The notes beneath the pieces were generated by a model, which made no database searches, was not told where the DNA came from, and saw nothing but the letters and a program-made list of their open reading frames with translations. Source: Acidobacteriota bacterium (GTDB taxonomy: Bacteria; Acidobacteriota; Terriglobia; Terriglobales; Acidobacteriaceae). From it: a stretch of DNA of 7,413 nt. Location of the stretch: positions 1-7,413 of the forward strand of contig JAJZJJ010000129.1 in NCBI GenBank assembly GCA_021810175.1. The letters are read 5' to 3'. The position numbers and the translations under genes are program-made. This document shows positions 1-5,288 of this stretch, one piece after another. Numbering within the stretch: position 1 is the first letter of the stretch; each line of letters starts with the position of its first letter.

Positions 1-6
1 CGATCT
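1..6. other. Probable sequencing-adapter remnant at contig start
   Basis: The window opens with CGATCT, which is the 3' end of the Illumina adapter core (GCTCTTCCGATCT). In the hpnD frame these bases put Leu before Ile-Ser-Asp-Asp-Glu, where the family's first Asp-rich motif would have Asp (DDxxDD type). The reading becomes normal as soon as the six bases are ignored. A six-base match alone is weak; it gains weight from the nine-base adapter match, in the inverted orientation, at the other end of the window. Confidence 0.6.
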
Positions 7-802
7 CATCTCCGACGACGAAAGCCGCTCCCGCGATGAGCGCCGCGCCGAACTGGATACGTGGCTGGGCGCATGGCATCAGGCCGCTGCCGGAGAACCC
101 ACCGCGGACCCCGTCTTCCTTGCCCTGGCCGACGCCAGGCTCCGCTTTCACATCCCCCTCGAACTGCTCGATCAGCTTGTGCATGGCACCGCCATGGACC
201 TGGACGCGGTCACGCCGCCCCAGGCCGCCTTCGACGAGGCCCAGACCCCCATCGCCTGGGATACCTACGCCACCTTCGAAGACCTGCGCCAATATTGCTA
301 CTATGTCGCCTCGGTCGTCGGACTGGTCTGCATCCGCATCTTCGGCTACAGCGATCCCAGCGCTGAAAAACTCGCCGAGGAAACCGGCATCGCCTTCCAG
401 CTCACCAACATCCTGCGCGACGTCCGCGAGGACGCCGGCCGCGGCCGCATCTATCTGCCCATCGACGAACTGGACCGCCATCGTGTCCGCATCGAGGACC
501 TGGCGGCGCTCCACAACGGCAGCCAGCTCACTCTCGGCCAGCGTGAGTTGCTCGAAAGCATTGGCCAGCGTGCGGAAGCGTACTACCAGTCGGGCTGGCA
601 ATTGCTGCCGCTCATTGCCGCCGACGCCCGCCCCGCGCTGTGGGTGCTGGTCACCATCTATCACGACCTGTTGCGCCGCATTGCGGCTCAGGGATACGAC
701 GTCTTCTCCGAGAGAGTGACCGTTCCCGTTCGCGCCCGCATCGCCATCCTGCTCCGTGGCCTCGCACAGGTCTTCGCCAGTCGCCTGCTGGGGCAACGCT
801 GA
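2..802 (+). CDS. hpnD: Presqualene diphosphate synthase HpnD, 5'-truncated
   Basis: This is the C-terminal 266 residues of a trans-isoprenyl diphosphate synthase of the squalene/phytoene synthase family. HpnD condenses two farnesyl diphosphates to presqualene diphosphate, the first step of the bacterial HpnC/D/E route to squalene. Roughly 45-60 N-terminal residues lie outside the window. The remnant of the first Asp-rich motif is at the very start (ISDDE). The segment around visible residues 98-113 (YCYYVASVVGLVCIRI) is typical of HpnD rather than HpnC. The second Asp-rich, Mg-diphosphate-binding motif is at residues 137-152 (NILRDVREDAGRGRIY, Asp140 and Asp144). The gene ends in TGA at 800-802, five bases before the hpnE start, so the two are almost certainly co-transcribed. 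The promoter and any hpnC lie upstream and are not visible. The first two or three codons may be adapter-derived. Confidence 0.93.
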   Translation, partial: DLISDDESRSRDERRAELDTWLGAWHQAAAGEPTADPVFLALADARLRFHIPLELLDQLVHGTAMDLDAVTPPQAAFDEAQTPIAWDTYATFEDLRQYCYYVASVVGLVCIRIFGYSDPSAEKLAEETGIAFQLTNILRDVREDAGRGRIYLPIDELDRHRVRIEDLAALHNGSQLTLGQRELLESIGQRAEAYYQSGWQLLPLIAADARPALWVLVTIYHDLLRRIAAQGYDVFSERVTVPVRARIAILLRGLAQVFASRLLGQR

Positions 803-807
803 CTCCC

Positions 808-2214
808 ATGCCGCAGAGCTCTTCACGCACAGTTACAGTTATCGGGGGCGGCCTTGCCGGAATCTCCGCCGCCTGCGCGCTGGCCGACAGCGGCTACCGC
901 GTGCAACTCCTCGAACGCCGTCCCTATCTCGGCGGTCGCGCTTCGTCCTACGAGCATCCAGGAACCAGCGAGGTCATCGACAACTGCCAGCATGTCCTCA
1001 TCGGCCGCTGCACCAGCCTCATCGATCTCTATCGCCGCCTGAACGTCCTTGACGCCATCCGCTGGTACGACGAATTCACCTTCATCACCCCCGGCGGCGA
1101 GCGTAGCGTCATCCGCCCTGGCCGTCTGCCGGCCCCACTCCATTCTTCCCTCGCCTTCCTCCGTGCGCCCGCTTTCTCCATCGCCGATAAGCTGGCCATC
1201 GCCCATGGTCTCTCCTGGTTCCTGCGCGGTCTGCCCCCCGACGGCAGGCAGGACTTCGGCCACTGGCTCCGCCGTCATGGACAAACAACGCGTGCCATCG
1301 AGCGCTTCTGGAAACCAGTCCTGGTCAGCGCCCTCAACGAGGACATCGACCGCCTCTCCGTCCATTACGCCGCCAAGGTCTTCCGCGAATCCTTCCTGCT
1401 GTCGCCCGCCGCGGGACGCATGGGCATCCCCGCTATTCCACTCAGCGAGCTTTACGGCCGTGCCGCCGGCTATCTTCGCGCCCGTGGCGGAGAAGTCCAC
1501 CTCCGCACCGCCGCTGAAGCCATCACCCCCTCGCAGCATGGCTGGTTTGTCTCCGGCGGCGGCCGCACCTTTGCTTCGGATGCCCTGGTTCTGGCTGTCT
1601 CCTTTGAAGCCATGGTCGGGCTCATGCCGCTTCTCCCGCAAAACGCCGCCAGCGAGGAACTCGCGACCCATCTAGCCCAGTTCGAGCATTCCCCAATCAC
1701 CGGCATCCACCTGTGGTTCGACCGCCAAATCACCGAGCTGGACCATGCCGTCCTGCTCGACACCACGATCCAGTGGATGTTCAATAAATCGCGCCTTCAG
1801 CCCACCCATCGCGATCGGCAGGGCAGCTATCTGGAACTGGTGGTGAGCGCCTCGCGCTCGCTCGTGCCCATGAGTCGTCAGGAGATCGTCGATCTGGCCC
1901 TCAGGGAGCTGGCCCAGTTCTTCCCCGCTGTGGCCAATGCCAGTCTCACCAAGGCCGCTGTCGTCAAAGAGGTGCGCGCCACCTACTCCATCCGCCCCCA
2001 GCTCGATCGCATCCGGCCGCGCAATGCCAGCCCCTGGCCCGGCATCTTTCTGGCCGGCGACTGGACCTCGACGGGGTGGCCCGCCACGATGGAGGGTGCC
2101 GTTCGCAGCGGCTACCTCGCCGCGGAGGCTCTCTCCCACTCCCTCGGCGATCCGCACACCTTCTTAGCCCCGGAACTGCCCGCAGGCGGCCTCATGCGCC
2201 TTCTATCCCGCTGA
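808..2214 (+). CDS. hpnE: Hydroxysqualene dehydroxylase HpnE
   Basis: This is a complete 468-residue FAD-dependent amine-oxidase/phytoene-desaturase-fold enzyme. HpnE reduces hydroxysqualene, made by HpnC from presqualene diphosphate, to squalene. The N-terminal dinucleotide-binding loop is VIGGGLAGIS (residues 11-20, GxGxxG at 13-18), followed by the FAD-ribose acidic residue in LLERR and the GGRASS turn (42-47). Typical HpnE segments are NCQHVLIGRC (59-68), WKPVLVSALNE (168-178) and IQWMFNKS (321-328). The C-terminal FAD motif is IFLAGDWTSTGWPATMEGA (413-431). The ATG at 808 is chosen because the GxGxxG loop follows at the expected distance and hpnD ends just before it. The open frame runs back to 640 only inside hpnD. 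The Shine-Dalgarno is weak (GGGG about 790-793), so translational coupling to hpnD is likely. No squalene-hopene cyclase follows, which is unusual for an hpn cluster. Confidence 0.95.
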   Translation: MPQSSSRTVTVIGGGLAGISAACALADSGYRVQLLERRPYLGGRASSYEHPGTSEVIDNCQHVLIGRCTSLIDLYRRLNVLDAIRWYDEFTFITPGGERSVIRPGRLPAPLHSSLAFLRAPAFSIADKLAIAHGLSWFLRGLPPDGRQDFGHWLRRHGQTTRAIERFWKPVLVSALNEDIDRLSVHYAAKVFRESFLLSPAAGRMGIPAIPLSELYGRAAGYLRARGGEVHLRTAAEAITPSQHGWFVSGGGRTFASDALVLAVSFEAMVGLMPLLPQNAASEELATHLAQFEHSPITGIHLWFDRQITELDHAVLLDTTIQWMFNKSRLQPTHRDRQGSYLELVVSASRSLVPMSRQEIVDLALRELAQFFPAVANASLTKAAVVKEVRATYSIRPQLDRIRPRNASPWPGIFLAGDWTSTGWPATMEGAVRSGYLAAEALSHSLGDPHTFLAPELPAGGLMRLLSR

Positions 2215-2314
2215 ATCCAATTTCACATCCAGTAACCTTGAATCCAGACAAACGACTCATTTTGAACGCTTTACCGTCGTCATTTCCGGTCCTTGCCATT
2301 GGATTCAGTTTTTT
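2211..2314 (+). terminator. Long inverted repeat ending in T6 after hpnE
   Basis: CTGAATCCAAT (2211-2221), which contains the hpnE stop codon, is a perfect 11-base inverted match to ATTGGATTCAG (2298-2308). The right arm is followed at once by six T (2309-2314), as in an intrinsic terminator. The loop is 76 bases, much longer than usual, but holds a smaller hairpin (ACGAC 2252-2256 with GTCGT 2276-2280). A second copy of the left-arm core, TGAATCCA at 2239-2246, can pair with the same right arm (2300-2307), so two left arms compete. The pairing and T-run are seen; a role as hpnE terminator or attenuator is inference. Confidence 0.35.
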
Positions 2315-2386
2315 CGCCGTGCGGACAAAAATAATACACAACGCGTCGAAAATTTGCGATGATTGAAATGCTCTTCCGGATGAAGG

Positions 2387-2410
2387 AAACCTGAATGAAA
2401 ATTCAGGGTT
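2387..2410 (+). promoter_or_regulatory. GAAA-loop hairpin upstream of the mini-gene
   Basis: CCTGAAT (2390-2396) and ATTCAGG (2401-2407) are perfect complements separated by GAAA, a GNRA-type tetraloop. Two more A-T pairs (2387-2388 with 2409-2410) extend the stem past one A/G mismatch. It lies 13 bases upstream of the GGAG ribosome binding site of the 56-residue gene. No T-run follows, so it is not a classical terminator. It would fall in the 5' leader if transcription begins upstream. A TAATAC at 2332-2337 is a possible -10, but no good -35 accompanies it. Confidence 0.4.
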
Positions 2411-2432
2411 CATATTAGCTGGAGTTAGAACG

Positions 2433-2603
2433 ATGGGCTTGATGCACATGCAGGATCTCCTGGCGCATCTCTCGACGCTGAGCAGTTATTTGCCGGCCGT
2501 CCTGATCACGCTGGGTATCGCTCTTCTCATCGGCTGCGCGGTGGGCTGCCGCTGCGCCCCGTGCAAGGAGAAGGACGAGATATTCCATCGCAGGGTCTAT
2601 TGA
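2433..2603 (+). CDS. 56-residue membrane mini-protein with CxxxCxCxxC
   Basis: I do not recognise this small protein. It has a well-placed ribosome binding site (GGAG at 2421-2424, 8 bases before the ATG) and a TGA at 2601-2603. Residues 1-20 are a short amphipathic N-terminus. Residues about 20-38 are a single hydrophobic helix (LPAVLITLGIALLIGCAVG). Cysteines at 35, 39, 41 and 44 form CxxxCxCxxC at the membrane edge, followed by a charged tail (KEKDEIFHRR). By the positive-inside rule the C-terminus should be cytoplasmic. The four cysteines could bind a metal or Fe-S cluster, be redox-active or be acylated; none of these is shown. In-frame ATGs at residues 4 and 6 are less well spaced from the GGAG. 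It follows hpnE after 218 bases that contain a possible terminator, so it is probably its own unit. Being short, it could still be a chance ORF. Confidence 0.65.
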   Translation: MGLMHMQDLLAHLSTLSSYLPAVLITLGIALLIGCAVGCRCAPCKEKDEIFHRRVY

Positions 2604-2659
2604 TCGAAAATCCCTGATCCCAAAGAATCCCTCGTCCATTCGTCGATTCTCCGGCGTTC

Positions 2660-2686
2660 ACCGCAAAATCTTCCGGTCTCTGCGGT
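2660..2686. terminator. Weak hairpin between convergent genes
   Basis: ACCGCA (2660-2665) pairs with TGCGGT (2681-2686) across a 15-base loop, in the 116-base gap between the mini-gene stop (2603) and the carboxylase stop (2720), which converge. The position suits a bidirectional terminator, but the stem is only six pairs and no T-run follows on either strand. This is the best candidate seen in the gap and it is weak. Confidence 0.18.
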
Positions 2687-2719
2687 CAGCTCTGGCGTGC
2701 CATCGCACTGCGCCACCAC

Positions 2720-4318
2720 TCAAAGAGGAATGTTCCCGTGCTTCTTCGGAGGATTCCGGTCTCGCTTCCCATCGAGCATCTCCAGTGCCGTAATCAACCG
2801 CCGCCGGGTCTCGTGCGGCAGAATCACCGCATCCACGTACCCGCGCTCCGCCGCAATGTACGGATTGGCAAACTGCTCCCTGAACTCATGCACCCTCACC
2901 GCGCGTGCCTCGGCCAGCACCTCGGCCTTCCGCTCCTCGCTCAGTGGACCCTCCGCTGCTTCGGTCTGCCGCACCGCCTGCTGCAACTCGCGCCCGTAAA
3001 CGATATTCACCGCACCCTCCGGCCCCATCACCGCAATCTCCGCGGTCGGCCAGGCGAGATTCACGTCTGTGCGGATGTGCTTCGAGCTCATCACGCAGTA
3101 TGCCCCCCCGTAAGCCTTGCGCGTAATCACCAGCAGCTTGGGCACAGTTGCCTCAGCGAAGGCATACAGCAGCTTCGCCCCGTGCCGGATGATTCCGCCA
3201 TACTCCTGGTGCGTTCCTGGTAGAAACCCCGGCACATCCTCCAGCGTGATCAGCGGGATATTGAACGCATCGCAGAAGCGCACGAATCGTGCCCCCTTCA
3301 CGCTGGCATCGATATCCAGCACACCCGCAAGGATCGCCGGCTGATTCGCCACCACGCCCACCGGACGTCCGTTCATCCGCGCAAAACCGACCACCAGATT
3401 CCGCGCAAAATGCTCGTGCACTTCAAAAAAGTACCCGTCATCGACGATTCGCGTGATCACATCCTTGATGTCGTAGGGCTGATTCGACTCGGCCGGAACC
3501 AGATCGTCCAGTTCCCGATCTGCCCGATCCACCGGATCCGTACACGGCCGCCGCGGCGCATCATCGAGGTTATTGGACGGCAAAAAACTCAGCAGCTCCC
3601 GGATCATCGCCAGGCACTCGGTATCGTCGTGCGCCATAAAATGCGCCACCCCGGATATCTCGTTGTGCGTCGTCGCTCCGCCCAGCTTTTCCTTCGTTAC
3701 ATCCTCATGCGTAACCGTTCGAATCACATCCGGCCCGGTCACGAACATATACGACGTCTTGTCCACCATCAGCGTGAAGTCCGTAATCGCCGGCGAATAC
3801 ACCGCCCCGCCCGCGCACGGCCCCAGAATGGCCGAGATCTGCGGCACGACGCCGCTGGCCAGCGTATTCCGCAGAAAGATATCTGCATAACCGGCCAGCG
3901 AAACCACGCCCTCCTGGATGCGCGCGCCGCCCGAATCGTTCAGGCCGATTACCGGCGCACCCACACGCATCGCCGTGTCCATGAGCTTGACGATCTTACC
4001 CGCGTTCGCCTCGGAGAGCGACCCGCCAAAAACTGTAAAATCCTGCGCAAAAACGAATACCGTGCGTCCGTCGATTTTCCCGTATCCGGTTACGAACCCG
4101 TCGCCCGGAATGCGCTTCTCCGCCATCCCGAAGTCCGTGCAGCGGTGCTCCACAAAGCGGTCCGTCTCCTCGAACGTCCCCTCGTCCAGCAGCAGTTCAA
4201 TGCGCTCCCGCGCCGTCAGCTTTCCGTCGCGCCGCTGCCGCTCCTGACGCTCCGCCCCGCCACCCTCTTCGGCAGCCCGGTTCCGCCGCTCCAGCTCATC
4301 CACCAGATGCTTTTCCAT
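2720..4318 (-). CDS. pccB: Acyl-CoA (propionyl-CoA-type) carboxylase, beta subunit
   Basis: This is a complete 532-residue biotin-dependent carboxyltransferase, the usual length of PccB/AccD5-type subunits. It transfers CO2 from carboxybiotin to a short acyl-CoA (propionyl-CoA to methylmalonyl-CoA, and/or acetyl-CoA to malonyl-CoA). The N-terminal CoA domain has [20 protein letters not shown] (residues 32-51), [13 protein letters not shown] (97-109), [10 protein letters not shown] (128-137) and CAGGAVYSP (168-176). The C-terminal biotin domain has [20 protein letters not shown] (361-380), [10 protein letters not shown] (398-407) and [14 protein letters not shown] (423-436). Residue 408, in GGAYCVM, is Cys, where propionyl-CoA carboxylases typically have Asp and acetyl-type enzymes a hydrophobic residue, so substrate preference is uncertain. 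The first ATG is chosen because the N-terminus matches the family. No Shine-Dalgarno is seen, and a TATAAT sits seven bases upstream. Both neighbours are on the other strand, so the gene is probably transcribed alone. The biotin carboxylase/carrier (alpha) subunit is not in the window. Confidence 0.93.
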   Translation of the reverse strand: MEKHLVDELERRNRAAEEGGGAERQERQRRDGKLTARERIELLLDEGTFEETDRFVEHRCTDFGMAEKRIPGDGFVTGYGKIDGRTVFVFAQDFTVFGGSLSEANAGKIVKLMDTAMRVGAPVIGLNDSGGARIQEGVVSLAGYADIFLRNTLASGVVPQISAILGPCAGGAVYSPAITDFTLMVDKTSYMFVTGPDVIRTVTHEDVTKEKLGGATTHNEISGVAHFMAHDDTECLAMIRELLSFLPSNNLDDAPRRPCTDPVDRADRELDDLVPAESNQPYDIKDVITRIVDDGYFFEVHEHFARNLVVGFARMNGRPVGVVANQPAILAGVLDIDASVKGARFVRFCDAFNIPLITLEDVPGFLPGTHQEYGGIIRHGAKLLYAFAEATVPKLLVITRKAYGGAYCVMSSKHIRTDVNLAWPTAEIAVMGPEGAVNIVYGRELQQAVRQTEAAEGPLSEERKAEVLAEARAVRVHEFREQFANPYIAAERGYVDAVILPHETRRRLITALEMLDGKRDRNPPKKHGNIPL

Positions 4319-4325
4319 CGAAGGG

Positions 4326-4331
4326 ATTATA
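4326..4331 (-). promoter_or_regulatory. Perfect -10 box (TATAAT) abutting the carboxylase start
   Basis: Read on the minus strand, TATAAT (4331-4326) is followed by CCCTTCG and then the ATG at 4318. With the usual 6-7 base gap from a -10 box to the transcription start, transcription would begin at or within a base of the A of the start codon, giving a leaderless mRNA. This fits the lack of a Shine-Dalgarno. No good -35 is seen 16-18 bases upstream. The hexamer is exact in otherwise GC-rich DNA. Confidence 0.55.
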
Positions 4332-4378
4332 GCGGCCTCGGCTGACTCGGTTCTCGCGCCTGGCGATAAACAGACAGG

Positions 4379-4408
4379 TTTTCAGCACACCCTGAATTCT
4401 GCTATTTT
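4379..4408 (+). promoter_or_regulatory. Candidate extended -10 promoter for the exported-protein gene
   Basis: TTTTCA (4379-4384, four of six matches to TTGACA) lies 18 bases before TATTTT (4403-4408, four of six to TATAAT), which carries the extended -10 TG (TGC at 4400-4402). Transcription would begin near 4415, just before the hairpin at 4417-4451, leaving a leader of about 75 bases before the ATG at 4492. A TACAAT at 4452-4457 is an alternative -10 without a matching -35. Judged by eye only. Confidence 0.25.
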
Positions 4409-4416
4409 CCTGACAC

Positions 4417-4451
4417 TGCGGTTCCGCACACTCCTCCTGCGCGAAACCGCA
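4417..4451 (+). promoter_or_regulatory. Imperfect 11-pair hairpin/operator-like palindrome
   Basis: TGCGGTTCCGC (4417-4427) pairs with GCGAAACCGCA (4441-4451) with a single C/A mismatch, across a 13-base loop (4428-4440). It lies in the divergent spacer between the carboxylase and the exported-protein gene, 40 bases before the ATG at 4492. If the promoter at 4379-4408 is real, this is a stem-loop at the extreme 5' end of that mRNA. As DNA it is also a plausible protein-binding palindrome. No T-run follows. Pairing is seen; function is inference. Confidence 0.4.
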
Positions 4452-4491
4452 TACAATGTTTCCAAAAACACCCCAGGGGGCTGCCAAAGCC

Positions 4492-4998
4492 ATGACGAAA
4501 TCCCCGGTTGCGATCCTCTCTGTTCTGACTGTATGCCTGCTCTTCCTGCCCGCTCGCCCTGCTCAGGCGGCGATCAGCAGTTTGCCAGTCCTGGGCGCCC
4601 CGGTTCCGGCGTCTCTGCTTCATCACGTCAAACATTGCCGTACATACGGCAATCATCACGATCCCTGTACCGAAATCGATCTTGACCACGTCAGGTACAC
4701 CGTCGCCTGGAACGCCCAGACGAAAGACGTCACCTACCTCTTCACCAGCGACCGCAATCTGGTCACCAGCAACGGCCTCTCCGTCGGCGGAACATGCCGC
4801 GTCACCGGCTCTGCCGGCCAGGCGGACCCCTCCGTGACCTACATGAAGTGGTTCATCGATCCCAAATGGAAGGGGAAGGACACAAACGCCGGCTCGAATG
4901 GAGTCTGGTACGCCGCACTCCGCAAAGACGGCGCGGACAACAACTACGGCGACATCGTCGGTTTTATCCAGAGCAGCTATATCAAGCTGAAAAAGTAG
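4492..4998 (+). CDS. Exported protein of unknown function, His/Cys-rich patch
   Basis: I do not recognise a named family. The 168-residue product has a clear Sec signal peptide: a Lys at residue 3, a hydrophobic core about 5-19, and a cleavage site after A-Q-A (residues 24-26), leaving a mature protein of about 142 residues. The ATG at 4492 is preferred over the in-frame ATG at 4456 because it begins a normal signal peptide and has AGGGGG at 4475-4480, 11 bases upstream. The mature N-terminus holds a dense patch at residues 44-59 (HHVKHCRTYGNHHDPC): five His, two Cys and one Asp. A third mature Cys is at 102. The middle (YTVAWNAQTKDVTYLFTSDR, 69-88) reads as beta strands, followed by GLSVGGTC. 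Cys15 lies in the hydrophobic core without a lipobox, so a lipoprotein is unlikely. Metal binding or a 49-59 disulfide is possible but inferred. It appears monocistronic, divergent from the carboxylase gene. Confidence 0.85.
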   Translation: MTKSPVAILSVLTVCLLFLPARPAQAAISSLPVLGAPVPASLLHHVKHCRTYGNHHDPCTEIDLDHVRYTVAWNAQTKDVTYLFTSDRNLVTSNGLSVGGTCRVTGSAGQADPSVTYMKWFIDPKWKGKDTNAGSNGVWYAALRKDGADNNYGDIVGFIQSSYIKLKK

Positions 4999-5288
4999 AA
5001 GTTGAACCGGTAGGGCGGCAAGGCTCACCCGCCCGCCTTCCCGATACCGATGCTGATGCTCCGGTGAACCGCGCCTGACGGCGGCCGTCGCCTATTGATG
5101 TCGCGGGTCCACAGTCGAGGCCGACAACGAACGATGGCGCGATTTCTCTCGCAACCTGTGAGGGCTGGCGCCAATTTCCCCCTTCGGGTTGCTACTCGCT
5201 CGCAGATTCCCGACATTCGGCGCTCGTCGCTACCTGAACTGAGAAAATTCGTTCCCAGCGCCAGCCGCGAAAGAGTGAATAACAGGCT
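4999..5288. other. Noncoding gap between convergent genes
   Basis: This 290-base stretch between the exported-protein gene and recN, which converge here, shows no convincing gene, RNA gene or insertion sequence. Open frames crossing it run into recN antisense and lack starts with ribosome binding sites. It contains the hairpin at 5013-5034 and a distant nine-base inverted repeat (GGCTGGCGC 5163-5171 with GCGCCAGCC 5258-5266), which could arise by chance. Confidence 0.6.
5013..5034 (+). terminator. GC-rich hairpin after the exported-protein gene
   Basis: GGGCGG (5013-5018) pairs with CCGCCC (5029-5034) across a 10-base loop, 15 bases after the TAG at 4996-4998. An overlapping alternative stem is AAGGC (5020-5024) with GCCTT (5035-5039). 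No T-run follows, so it is not a canonical intrinsic terminator. The position just past the stop is the main support. Confidence 0.3.

Noticed and set aside
823..1671. 282-residue open frame on the minus strand inside hpnE
   Set aside because: Antisense shadow of a high-GC gene; low-complexity Gly/Ala/Glu composition, no family resemblance, and hpnE on the other strand is unambiguous.
2192..2449. 85-residue minus-strand frame over the hpnE-mini-gene spacer
   Set aside because: No ribosome binding site, overlaps the hpnE end and the mini-gene start, and the composition is not protein-like.
3410..4345. 311-residue open frame on the plus strand opposite the carboxylase gene
   Set aside because: Arg/His-rich mirror of a well-conserved coding sequence; no ribosome binding site or recognisable domain.
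4456..4491. Upstream ATG for the exported protein (12 extra residues)
   Set aside because: It would put Pro/Lys/Gly residues ahead of the signal peptide, and the AGGGGG at 4475-4480 serves the ATG at 4492.
4402..5028. 208-residue minus-strand frame over the exported-protein gene
   Set aside because: The opposite strand has a signal peptide, ribosome binding site and stop; the antisense frame looks like a shadow with no plausible start.
5163..5266. Nine-base inverted repeat GGCTGGCGC/GCGCCAGCC, 86 bases apart
   Set aside because: A match of this length within about 300 GC-rich bases is not unlikely by chance, and nothing else supports a structure.
4999..5288. Possible tRNA or small RNA gene in the gap
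   Set aside because: No cloverleaf, T-loop motif or promoter-terminator pair could be made out by eye.
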